NCBI GenBank assembly: GCA_020851015.1
Contig: JADZDN010000338.1
Coordinates: 1 to 14,687, forward strand
Reading direction: 5' to 3'
Origin: Alphaproteobacteria bacterium
GTDB taxonomy: Bacteria > Pseudomonadota > Alphaproteobacteria > JAEULC01
Length of the DNA stretch: 14,687 bases
The stretch's first letter is position 1; each line of letters starts with the position of its first letter. The notes under the pieces were generated by a model that made no database searches, was not told where the DNA came from, and worked only from the letters and a program-made list of their open reading frames with translations. The position numbers and the translations under genes are program-made. Shown in pieces: positions 6,421-13,280 of the stretch.

Positions 6421-7233
6421 CTAGTCCAGCACGTGGTGCTGGTGAACCGGCAGCTTCTGGCGCACGTCGGCGAGATAGGCGCGGTCGATCCGCGCGGTGA
6501 CGTAGCCCGGGTTGTCCGAGGCCTGCGCCATCACGTGCCCCCAGGGATCGACGATCATCGAATGGCCCCAGGTGAAGCGCTGCTCGTTGCCCTGGGGGTG
6601 CGGGCCGATCTGGGCCGAGGCGGCGAAATAGGTCTGGGTCTCTATCGCGCGGGCGCGGATCAGCGGCTCCCAATGGTCCTTGCCCGTCTGGAGCGTGAAG
6701 GCGGCCGGCAGCATGATCACCTCGGCGCCCTTCGCGGCCAGCGCGCGGTAAAGCTCGGCGAAGCGGAGGTCGTAGCAGATCGAGCAGCCCACGGTGACGC
6801 CGTCCGCGACATAGGTGATCACCTGGTCGCCGCGGGCGACATGGGCCGATTCCTTGTACTCGCGCCCATCGGGCGTGGTGACGTCGAACAGGTGCAGCTT
6901 GCGGTAGCGGGCCAGCTCGGCGCCATCGCGGCCGAAGGCGACGGTCGTGTTGTAGTACTTGTCGCCCGCCCGTTCGTAGAAGCTGCCGCCATGGACGAAG
7001 ACGCCGTGGGTCCGGGCCGAGTCCTGGAGCATCTTGTACGCTTCGCCGCCCGGAATCTCCTCGGCGGCGGCGCGCCGCTGCTCCAGCGGCCCGCCCAGCA
7101 TCGTGAACATCTCCGGCAGGACGACCAGGTCGGCCTTGTCCTCCTTGGCCGCCGCGGCGATGAATTTCCGTGCCGCGTCAAGGTTCTTTGCCTTGTCGTT
7201 CTGGCTGTTCATCTGGATGACCGATACTTTCAT
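6421..7233 (-). CDS. carbon-nitrogen hydrolase (nitrilase superfamily, Nit1/Nit2-like amidase)
   Basis: This 270-residue cytosolic amidohydrolase has the complete catalytic triad: E41 in LPEMF, K112 in YRKLHLF and C153 in CSICYDLRF. Length and motifs fit the Nit1/Nit2 branch, whose members hydrolyse deaminated glutathione or omega-amides of keto acids (metabolite repair). The sequence alone does not separate these two activities. GGAG about nine bases before the ATG on the minus strand is a reasonable ribosome site. The gene converges with the FemAB-like gene with three bases between the stops. Both stops lie in a tandem CTAGTCC repeat (6414-6427), in which the palindromic CTAG supplies a TAG to each strand. 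Confidence 0.9.
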   Translation of the reverse strand: MKVSVIQMNSQNDKAKNLDAARKFIAAAAKEDKADLVVLPEMFTMLGGPLEQRRAAAEEIPGGEAYKMLQDSARTHGVFVHGGSFYERAGDKYYNTTVAFGRDGAELARYRKLHLFDVTTPDGREYKESAHVARGDQVITYVADGVTVGCSICYDLRFAELYRALAAKGAEVIMLPAAFTLQTGKDHWEPLIRARAIETQTYFAASAQIGPHPQGNEQRFTWGHSMIVDPWGHVMAQASDNPGYVTARIDRAYLADVRQKLPVHQHHVLD

Positions 7234-7366
7234 GGCCCAGGCTCCGTGGCTTGGCGTGCCATGGGATTGTGGGAGACAAGGGCGGGAAACACAAGGCGCA
7301 CGGGCTTGCGAGCACCCCGCCGTGGCGCAATTCTGTCATTCCGAGCCTGCGCATTTAGGACAATCC
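7234..7366. other. divergent intergenic region, nitrilase / M14 peptidase
   Basis: These 133 bases must hold the promoters of both flanking genes. TTGCGA (7306-7311), with AATTCT (7329-7334) 17 bases on, is a poor plus-strand promoter candidate. No strong inverted repeat or other motif is apparent. Confidence 0.25.
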
Positions 7367-8500
7367 ATGATCCAGATCGACAGCAATTTCCCCTCCGGCA
7401 ACATCGAGGTGGTGGCCGCCGACAACCCCGCCAACATCCGGCTGCGCATCCGGCCGGATCCGGTGACCAACTTCCTGCAGTGGTTCCATTTCCGCGTCGT
7501 CGGCGCCAAGGACCGCGACCTGCGCATGACGATCGAGAACGCCAACGATGCGCTGGTCCGCAAGGGCTGGGAGGCGTATCGCGCCTTCGCGTCGCTGGAC
7601 TCGCAAGCCTGGTTCCGCGTGCCCTCGAGCTATGACGGCCGGGTCTTCGCGATCACCCATCGCCCGGATCGCGACAGCATCCACTACGCCTATTTCCCGC
7701 CCTACACCGCCGAGGCGCTGCGACGGCTGGTCGGGCGATGCCAGATGGACCCGCGCTGCCGTGCGGAGATTCTGGGCCGGACGGTCGATGGCGAGGCGAT
7801 CGACCTGCTGACGATCGGCGCCCCCTCGCCCGGTCGCAAGCCGATCTGGGCGATCGGCCGCCAGCATCCGGGCGAGGTGCAGGCGAGCTGGTGGATGGAA
7901 GGCTTCCTCGACGCCCTGCTCGACCGGGGCAATGCCGCGGCTGCCGCCTTGCTGGACAAGGCGACGGTCCACGTCGTGCCCAACATGAACCCGGACGGCA
8001 CCCGCCGCGGCCAGCACCGCACCAATGCGGGCGGGGTCAACCTGAACCAGGAATGGGAGACGCCGTCGCTGGAGAAGAGCCCCGAGGTTTTCCGCGTGCT
8101 GGAACGCATGGGCCGGACCGGCGTCGCGTTCTGCCTGGACGTGCATGCCGACGAGGAATTGCCGTTCGTGTTCTTCGCCCGCGTCGACCTGAACGGGCCG
8201 CTGTCTCCACGGGCCGCCGCGTTGCGCCAGCGCTTTGGCGAGGCGCTGGTCGCGCTGAGCCCAAGCTGCAAGCCGGACGGCAGCTATGTCCGCCCGCACA
8301 GCCGCCGGGCGCCGCTCGCCTTCTGCGGGCCCCAGATCGCCCAGCGCTTCGACGCGCCGGCCGTGACGCTGGAGATTCCCTACAAGGAGGTGGCGGAGCT
8401 GCCCGACCCGGTCGAAGGCTATTCGACCCGCCATTGTCGCGAGCTCGGCCGGGCCTGTGTCGATGCGCTTGCCGCCGTTTTCGCGGGGTCCGGCAAATGA
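7367..8500 (+). CDS. M14-family metallocarboxypeptidase, cytosolic carboxypeptidase (CCP/AGBL) type
   Basis: The 377-residue protein has an N-terminal beta-sandwich-like domain (about 1-118, with SLDSQAWFRVPSSYDG), characteristic of the CCP subfamily, then a zinc peptidase domain. Zinc ligands are H167 and E170 (RQHPGE) and H260 (LDVHADEE). The general-base Glu is E336 (VTLEIPYKE). VPNMNPDG (204-211) is present as expected. In the element that normally reads NLNR-x-W, this protein has N225-L-N227-Q228-E-W, so the Arg that usually anchors the substrate C-terminal carboxylate is Gln. No signal peptide is seen, so it is cytosolic. The start at 7367 is supported by AGGA six bases upstream and by the CCP domain starting there. 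It probably removes C-terminal residues from a peptide or protein. It is co-transcribed with the dioxygenase 23 bases downstream. Confidence 0.88.
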   Translation: MIQIDSNFPSGNIEVVAADNPANIRLRIRPDPVTNFLQWFHFRVVGAKDRDLRMTIENANDALVRKGWEAYRAFASLDSQAWFRVPSSYDGRVFAITHRPDRDSIHYAYFPPYTAEALRRLVGRCQMDPRCRAEILGRTVDGEAIDLLTIGAPSPGRKPIWAIGRQHPGEVQASWWMEGFLDALLDRGNAAAAALLDKATVHVVPNMNPDGTRRGQHRTNAGGVNLNQEWETPSLEKSPEVFRVLERMGRTGVAFCLDVHADEELPFVFFARVDLNGPLSPRAAALRQRFGEALVALSPSCKPDGSYVRPHSRRAPLAFCGPQIAQRFDAPAVTLEIPYKEVAELPDPVEGYSTRHCRELGRACVDALAAVFAGSGK

Positions 8501-8523
8501 CACTGAGGGCCGATTGTGGTTGA

Positions 8524-9603
8524 ATGCGGGACATGAAAACGCCCGCACGACAGCCGATGACCGGCGCCAGCGCCTGGCACGGCGGCACGCTTGCTCCGGC
8601 AGCCTGGACCCGCCGCCTGGACCGCGATCATCTTGCGGTGCTCGACAAGGCATTGATGGCGGTCGATGCCCGCAAGCTGCCAACCTTGGAGATCACCCGC
8701 GACGATTTTCCCCTGCCCGGCTTCGCGCCGCTGATCGCGGACCTGCAGGAGACCATCGAGAACGGATGCGGCTTCGTGCGGGTGACCGGGATTGCCGCCG
8801 AGCGGTATCCGGTCGATGACCTGCGCCGGATGCTATGGGGGTTCGGCACGCATCTGGGCATCGCCGTCAACCAATCGGCCGGCGGCGAATGGATCGGCGA
8901 GGTACGCGACGAGAGCGACGACGACACCAAGAGTTATGCCGAGAACGGCCCGGACAAGGTGAAATCCTCCCGCGCCCGCGCCCGCTCCAGCGGTGCCTTG
9001 CGCTTCCATACCGACCGCTGCGACGTGATCGGCCTGCTCTGCGCGCGCAACAGCCTCACGGGCGGCGTCAGCAAGCTGGCCAGCTCGGTCACGATCCACA
9101 ACGAGATCCTGAAGCGCCGGCCCGACCTGCTCGACGTGCTGTTCCAGGATTTCTGGCGGTCGCGCCCGTCGGACGAGGACGGGATGTACGCGCATCCCTA
9201 CTTCGCGCTGCCGGTCTTCGCGGTCGAGCGCGGCTGTTTCACCAGCCAGTATTCCCGGACCTATGTCGAGCAGGCCCAGGAATACCCGGCGGTGCCGCGC
9301 CTGACCGCCGCGCAGATCGAGGCGATGGACATGCTGGCGGCGGTGGCGGAGGAGGTCTGCCTGCTGGCGCCCTTCGCGCCCGGCGACATGCAGTTCGTCA
9401 ACAACCACATCGTCTATCACGGCCGCACCGCCTATGCCGACGACCGCGCGAGCGGGCGGTCGCGCCTGCTGCTTCGCCTGTGGCTGTCGCCGCCGAACTC
9501 GCGGCCGCTGCCCAGCGGGTTCGAGGAGGCTTGGCATTCGATCGCGCCGGGCGCGGTGCGCGGGGGAATCCCGCTGAAGCGGAAAGTCCCGGAGCCGGCC
9601 TAG
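8524..9603 (+). CDS. TauD/TfdA-family Fe(II)/2-oxoglutarate-dependent dioxygenase
   Basis: This 359-residue non-haem iron oxygenase couples 2-oxoglutarate decarboxylation to substrate hydroxylation. The facial triad is H162-x-D164 (RFHTDRCDV) and H299 (NNHIVYHGR). R314 (RSRLLLRLW, 312-320) is placed to bind the 2-oxoglutarate carboxylate, with R318 as the alternative. Spacing and length fit TauD/TfdA, but the internal sequence (GLLCARN, GGVSKLASS, FTSQYSRTYVE) belongs to the broad uncharacterised branch also found in fungi, so taurine should not be assumed. The start at ATG 8524 or ATG 8533 is undecided, since neither has a clear ribosome site. It lies 23 bases after the M14 peptidase, suggesting an operon. 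It ends before a pair of hairpin repeats. Confidence 0.9.
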   Translation: MRDMKTPARQPMTGASAWHGGTLAPAAWTRRLDRDHLAVLDKALMAVDARKLPTLEITRDDFPLPGFAPLIADLQETIENGCGFVRVTGIAAERYPVDDLRRMLWGFGTHLGIAVNQSAGGEWIGEVRDESDDDTKSYAENGPDKVKSSRARARSSGALRFHTDRCDVIGLLCARNSLTGGVSKLASSVTIHNEILKRRPDLLDVLFQDFWRSRPSDEDGMYAHPYFALPVFAVERGCFTSQYSRTYVEQAQEYPAVPRLTAAQIEAMDMLAAVAEEVCLLAPFAPGDMQFVNNHIVYHGRTAYADDRASGRSRLLLRLWLSPPNSRPLPSGFEEAWHSIAPGAVRGGIPLKRKVPEPA

Positions 9604-9633
9604 CTAGTGCATGTTTCCGCGAGGATGAATCGG

Positions 9634-9767
9634 CCCCCCACCCTAACCCTCCCCCGCGAGGGGGGAGGGGGCTGAATGGGAGGTGCAATTCTTCATCGTC
9701 CCCCTCCCCCCGAGCGCGACGACGCCTTCGGCGTCGCGCGGGGATGGGGGAGGGTCGGGGTGGGGGT
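9634..9767. repeat. inverted pair of C/G-run palindromic intergenic elements
   Basis: The gap between two convergent genes (9604-9791) carries two related units in opposite orientation: a CCCCCCACCCTAACCC-type unit (9634-9671) and a unit ending GGGAGGGTCGGGGTGGGGGTG (about 9702-9767). Hairpin 1 pairs CCCTCCCCC (9647-9655) with GGGGGAGGG (9661-9669). Hairpin 2 pairs CCCTCCCCC (9702-9710) with GGGGGAGGG (9746-9754) around an inner stem GACGCC/GGCGTC (9721-9726, 9730-9735). Similar elements are common between genes in GC-rich alphaproteobacteria. They may serve as a bidirectional terminator here, although no T-run follows either hairpin. Confidence 0.8.
9740..9766 (+). other. G-quadruplex-capable G-run array
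   Basis: Five G-runs of 4, 5, 3, 4 and 5 bases are separated by loops of only 2, 1, 2 and 1 bases, a textbook G-quadruplex pattern on the plus strand. It would lie in the 3' end of the dioxygenase transcript. A matching array lies on the minus strand at 9655-9634 (runs of 5, 3, 3 and 6, loops A, TTA, T). Folding as a quadruplex competes with the hairpins above. Confidence 0.55.
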
Positions 9768-9791
9768 GCTTCGACCCAAAAGGAACCTGCT

Positions 9792-10571
9792 CTAGTAGGT
9801 TCCGGGATAGGCGCCGCCGTCCATCAGGAAATTCTGCCCCGTTACATAGCCGGCGTGGACGCTGCACAGGAAAGCGCAGGCCGCGCCGAACTCCGGCGGC
9901 TCGCCGAAGCGCTGGGCGGGAATGCCGCGGATACGCTCGGACCGGACTTCCTCGACCGCGCGGTTCTGCTTGGCCGCCACCGTGGCGACGGTGGAGTTCA
10001 GCCGGTCGGTCGCGAAAGAGCCGGGCAGCAGATTGTTGATCGTCACGTTGTGGCCCACGGTCTTGCGCGCGACTCCGGCCACGAACCCGGTCAGGCCCGA
10101 GCGCGCGCCGTTCGACAGGCCGAGGATGTCGATCGGCGCCTTCACCGAGCTGGAGGTGATGTTGACGATACGACCGAACTTGCGCGCCATCATGCCGTCG
10201 ACCGTGGCCTTGATCAGCTCGATCGGCGTGATCATGTTGGCGTCCACCGCCTTGATCCAGGCCTCGCGGTCCCAGTCGCGGAAATCCCCCGGCGGCGGGC
10301 CGCCGGCGTTGTTGACCAGGATGTCCGGCGCGGGACAGGCGGCCAGCAGCTGCGCACGGATCTGCGGCTGAACCACGTCGCCGACGACGGTCGTGACGGC
10401 GGCGCCCGTTTCGCGCCGGATCTCCGCGGCGGTCGCCTCCAGCGCGTCCCTGCCCCGCGCGTTGATCGTGACGGCCACGCCCTCGCGCGCCAGCGCCATC
10501 GCGCAAGCCTTGCCCAGCCCCTTGCTTGCCGCGCAGACGATGGCCTTGCGGCCCTTGATCCCCAGGTCCAT
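9792..10571 (-). CDS. SDR-family protein, atypical beta-ketoacyl reductase-like branch
   Basis: This 259-residue Rossmann protein deviates at both SDR signatures. The cofactor motif TGxxxGxG reads C13-A-A-S-K-G-L-G20, and the Tyr-x3-Lys site reads S153-x3-R157 (LGLSNGARSGLTGF). N87-N-A-G90 and the Ser region N137-I-T-S-S-S142 are kept. This matches a described BKR-like SDR subgroup noted for imperfect cofactor and tetrad motifs, so the changes are probably ancestral. The reaction is unknown. The C terminus (GYVTGQNFLMDGGAYPGTY) is the usual SDR ending. The start at 10571 is chosen because the Rossmann strand begins there and GGGGGAG lies nine bases before it on the minus strand. The gene is divergent from the MFS transporter and converges on the repeat-bearing gap. 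Confidence 0.88.
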   Translation of the reverse strand: MDLGIKGRKAIVCAASKGLGKACAMALAREGVAVTINARGRDALEATAAEIRRETGAAVTTVVGDVVQPQIRAQLLAACPAPDILVNNAGGPPPGDFRDWDREAWIKAVDANMITPIELIKATVDGMMARKFGRIVNITSSSVKAPIDILGLSNGARSGLTGFVAGVARKTVGHNVTINNLLPGSFATDRLNSTVATVAAKQNRAVEEVRSERIRGIPAQRFGEPPEFGAACAFLCSVHAGYVTGQNFLMDGGAYPGTY

Positions 10572-10765
10572 CCGATAGCGCTCCCCCGTCCTGTCGCGAC
10601 CCGCTGCCGCCGCCGCGTTATACCGCCTTCCCGGCCGGCCCCGCCAGACTAGGCGTGGTGCGCCCGGCGGGCCGCGATATCGCATGCGTGACCGGCGAAA
10701 GCCTCGATTGCGCTTGCGCCCGCGCATCGTCAGAGTTGCGCAAGACAAGGGGAGGAAGTCATCCG
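10572..10765. promoter_or_regulatory. divergent promoter region, SDR / MFS transporter
   Basis: This 194-base gap must drive both genes. On the minus strand TATAAC (10622-10617) resembles a -10 box and overlaps the 10-mer TAACGCGGCG (10620-10611), also found upstream of the first SDR. No convincing -35 is seen. On the plus side the only strong signal is the ribosome site GGGGAGGAAG (10749-10758) of the transporter. Confidence 0.3.
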
Positions 10766-11989
10766 ATGGGCAAGGGTTTGGCCTTGCGCGTCCTCGGCCC
10801 GTTCGCGGCCGCCTATTTCCTGTCGCTGTTCTTCCGCTCGATCAACGCGGTGATCGCCCCCGACCTGGTGGGCGAGTTCCGCCTGGGCGCGGCCGAGCTG
10901 GGCCTGCTGACCGCCGCCTACTTCCTGACCTTCGCGCTGTTCCAGATCCCGCTCGGCGTCCTGCTGGACCGCTTCGGCGCGCGGCGCGTCCAGGCCGCGA
11001 TGGTGGCGACCGCGGCGCTGGGGGCGCTGACCTTCGCCCTTGGCCGCGATCTTGCCGTGCTGGCGGTCGGGCGCGGGCTGATCGGGCTGGGGTTCTGCGG
11101 CGGGCTGATGTCCGCCTACAAGCAGATCGCCGACTGGTTCCCCAAGCACCGGCTGCCGCTGCTGAACGGGCTTTTCCTCGGCTTCGGGTCGCTGGGCGCC
11201 GTGATCGCCACGGCGCCGGCCCAGGCGGCGGTGGATTGGCTGGGGTGGCGCGGCATGATGCTGGCCGGCGCCGGCGCCACGCTGCTGGCGGCCCTGTCGC
11301 TGCTGCTGGCGGTGCCCGAGCGGCCGGCCGCGGCGGCGCCGCCGCCCTCGCTGGCGCAGCAGATGCGCGACCTGTTCCAGGTGATCTACCGCGATCCGCT
11401 GTTCTGGCGCCTGGCGCCGATGACCATGCTGGGCTTCGCCAGCGGATCGGCGATCCAGACCCTGTGGGCCGGCCCCTGGCTGCATGACGTCGCCGGCTTC
11501 GACCGGCCGGCGGTCGCGCGCCAGCTCATGGTGATGGCGCTGGCGCTCAGCTTCGGGTCGATGTTCGGCGGGGTGATCGCCGAGGGCATGCGCCGCTTCG
11601 GCATCGGCGTCACGGCGGTCGCCGCGGGCGCGTCGCTGCTCTTCATGGCGGCGCAGGTCGGCATCGTGCTGGGCTGGACCGGCGCCAGCGCCGTGCTATG
11701 GGCGGTGTTCGGTGCCAGCTTCAACGTCGTCACCTTGAACTACGCCGCGCTGTCGCAGCATTTCCCGGCCAACTACGCCGGCCGAGCCAATACCGGCATG
11801 AACGTGCTGTCGACCGGCTCGGCCTTCGCGCTGCAATACGCGATTGGCGGGGTGATCGATCTTTGGCCCCGCGGCGCGGGCGGCGGCTATGACCCGCGTG
11901 CCTATGCCTGGGCCTTCGGGCTGATGCTGGCCTTGCAGGTCGCGGCCTTCGCCTGGTTCCTGCTCTACCGGCCGCGCGCTACTTCATGA
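10766..11989 (+). CDS. major facilitator superfamily (MFS) transporter
   Basis: This 407-residue inner-membrane transporter has about twelve hydrophobic helices in two halves, split by a polar Pro/Ala loop near residues 190-205 (ERPAAAAPPPS). The MFS motif A follows helix 2: G64-V-L-L-D68-R69-F-G71-A-R73. R24 in the first helix and N369-like polar positions late in the protein do not identify a substrate. The start is fixed by a strong Shine-Dalgarno, GGGGAGGAAG (10749-10758), seven bases before ATG 10766. An in-frame ATG at 10655 would add a hydrophilic, non-family extension. Its last 11 bases overlap the end of the convergent dctM gene. Substrate unknown; an organic anion or metabolite is likely from context only. 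Confidence 0.88.
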   Translation: MGKGLALRVLGPFAAAYFLSLFFRSINAVIAPDLVGEFRLGAAELGLLTAAYFLTFALFQIPLGVLLDRFGARRVQAAMVATAALGALTFALGRDLAVLAVGRGLIGLGFCGGLMSAYKQIADWFPKHRLPLLNGLFLGFGSLGAVIATAPAQAAVDWLGWRGMMLAGAGATLLAALSLLLAVPERPAAAAPPPSLAQQMRDLFQVIYRDPLFWRLAPMTMLGFASGSAIQTLWAGPWLHDVAGFDRPAVARQLMVMALALSFGSMFGGVIAEGMRRFGIGVTAVAAGASLLFMAAQVGIVLGWTGASAVLWAVFGASFNVVTLNYAALSQHFPANYAGRANTGMNVLSTGSAFALQYAIGGVIDLWPRGAGGGYDPRAYAWAFGLMLALQVAAFAWFLLYRPRATS

Positions 11990-13271
11990 TCCAGGTCAGC
12001 GCCAGCGCGATGTCCGGGAAGACCGTCAAGAGGCCGACCGAGGCCAGCAGGATCAGCCAGTAGGGCACCGAGGCCGCCGCGGCATCGCCCAGGCTCACCT
12101 CGTTGCGCGTGATGGCGCTGAGCACGAACAGGTTCATGCCGACGGGCGGGGTCAACATGCCGATCTCGACCAGAATGGTGATGATGACGCCCAGCCACAC
12201 GGCATCGAAGCCCAGGCTGGTCATCACCGGGAAGACGATCGGCAGGGTCATCAGCATCATCGACACGCCGTCGAAGAAGCAGCCCAGGATCAAGTAGATC
12301 ACCACGACCAGCAGCAGGACCCAGTACTTGGACAGGTTGAGCGCGAGAATGGACTCCATGACCTGCTGCGGCAGGCCCAGGATGCTGATGGCCTGCGAGA
12401 GGACCAGCGCCCCCAGCATCACCAGCCCGACCGCGCCGAACATGACCGTCGAGCTGAGAAAGGCCCGCCAGGTCAGGACCAGGGTCAGCTCGCCGAACAG
12501 GAAGCCGATGCCGATCGCGGTCACGACGCCCAGTCCCGCCGCCTCGGTCGCCGTAGCCCAGCCCATGAACACCGTGCCCATGCAGGCGAACAGCAGCACG
12601 ACGAGCGACCACATCTCCCACACGCCCTTGGCGACCTGGCGCAGCGTGGGCCAGGAATAGCCGGGCGGGGTGATGGTGGGGCGCGCGACGCATAGGGCCC
12701 AGATGTAGACCATGAAGATGAAAGCGATCAGGAATCCGGGCACCGTGCCGGCCAGGAACAGCTTGCCGATCGACACGTTCTGCGTGGCGCCGTAGAGCAC
12801 CAGGGACAGGCTGGGCGGGATCAGCAGGCCCAGCGTGCCGGCGCCGGCGAGCGAGGCCACGACCTCCTTGCGGTCGTAACCCAGACGGCGCAGTTCGGGA
12901 TAGGCGACCGAGCCAACCGCGGCGGCCGTCGACGTGCTGGTGCCGGCAACCGATCCGAACAGCGAGCACACGACGATGTTGGTATGCAGCAGCTTGCCGG
13001 GGAAGCGCTGGAACAGCGGCGCCATGCCTTGGTAGAGCTGGCGGCTGAGGCCGCTCTCGGTCATCACGTCGCCCATGAACATGAACAGCGGGATCGAGCT
13101 GATCTCGAACGCGGTGAACACGTTCCACACCGACGACACCGTCAAGGTCTCGGCGCCGCCGGCGATGAACTCCAGGATCGCGATGCCGGTGAGCGCGAGC
13201 GCGACCCCGATCGGCATGCCGGTCACGGCGGCGATGGCAAGCCCGGCGGCGAGAATCAGCCAGATGACCAT
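11979..13271 (-). CDS. dctM: TRAP transporter large permease (DctM family)
   Basis: This 430-residue inner-membrane protein with about twelve helices is the Na+-coupled transport channel of a tripartite ATP-independent periplasmic (TRAP) system. The family signature FGSVAGTSTSTAAAVGSVA (105-123) and the segment GTLGLLIPPSLSLVLYG (145-161) are clear, and the length is normal. AGGGA about seven bases before the ATG overlaps the dctQ stop, so translation is probably coupled to dctQ (nine-base gap). It is the last gene of a dctP-dctQ-dctM operon. Its stop lies inside the 3' end of the convergent MFS gene (11-base tail-to-tail overlap). The substrate is set by the binding protein and is not deducible here. 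Confidence 0.95.
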   Translation of the reverse strand: MVIWLILAAGLAIAAVTGMPIGVALALTGIAILEFIAGGAETLTVSSVWNVFTAFEISSIPLFMFMGDVMTESGLSRQLYQGMAPLFQRFPGKLLHTNIVVCSLFGSVAGTSTSTAAAVGSVAYPELRRLGYDRKEVVASLAGAGTLGLLIPPSLSLVLYGATQNVSIGKLFLAGTVPGFLIAFIFMVYIWALCVARPTITPPGYSWPTLRQVAKGVWEMWSLVVLLFACMGTVFMGWATATEAAGLGVVTAIGIGFLFGELTLVLTWRAFLSSTVMFGAVGLVMLGALVLSQAISILGLPQQVMESILALNLSKYWVLLLVVVIYLILGCFFDGVSMMLMTLPIVFPVMTSLGFDAVWLGVIITILVEIGMLTPPVGMNLFVLSAITRNEVSLGDAAAASVPYWLILLASVGLLTVFPDIALALTWIMK

Positions 13272-13280
13272 GAACGATCC

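Noticed and set aside
7337..7349. TCATTCCGAGC-like string resembling a dispersed bacterial repeat
   Set aside because: Only a short part is present, without the usual palindromic remainder, so it cannot be called a repeat copy.
9640..9650. Telomere-like CCCTAACCC as a sign of eukaryotic DNA
   Set aside because: It is a single short occurrence within a bacterial-type palindromic element, and all surrounding genes are bacterial.
9634..9767. CRISPR-like array reading of the C/G-run repeats
   Set aside because: There are only two units in inverted orientation, with no regular spacers and no cas genes.
8835..10652. A 605-codon plus-strand frame through the dioxygenase gene, the repeats and the second SDR
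   Set aside because: It crosses one clear gene in another frame and one on the opposite strand, has no motifs, and would translate the palindromic repeats.
10655..10765. N-terminal extension of the MFS transporter to ATG 10655
   Set aside because: ATG 10766 has a strong ribosome site at correct spacing, and the extension is hydrophilic and unlike the family.
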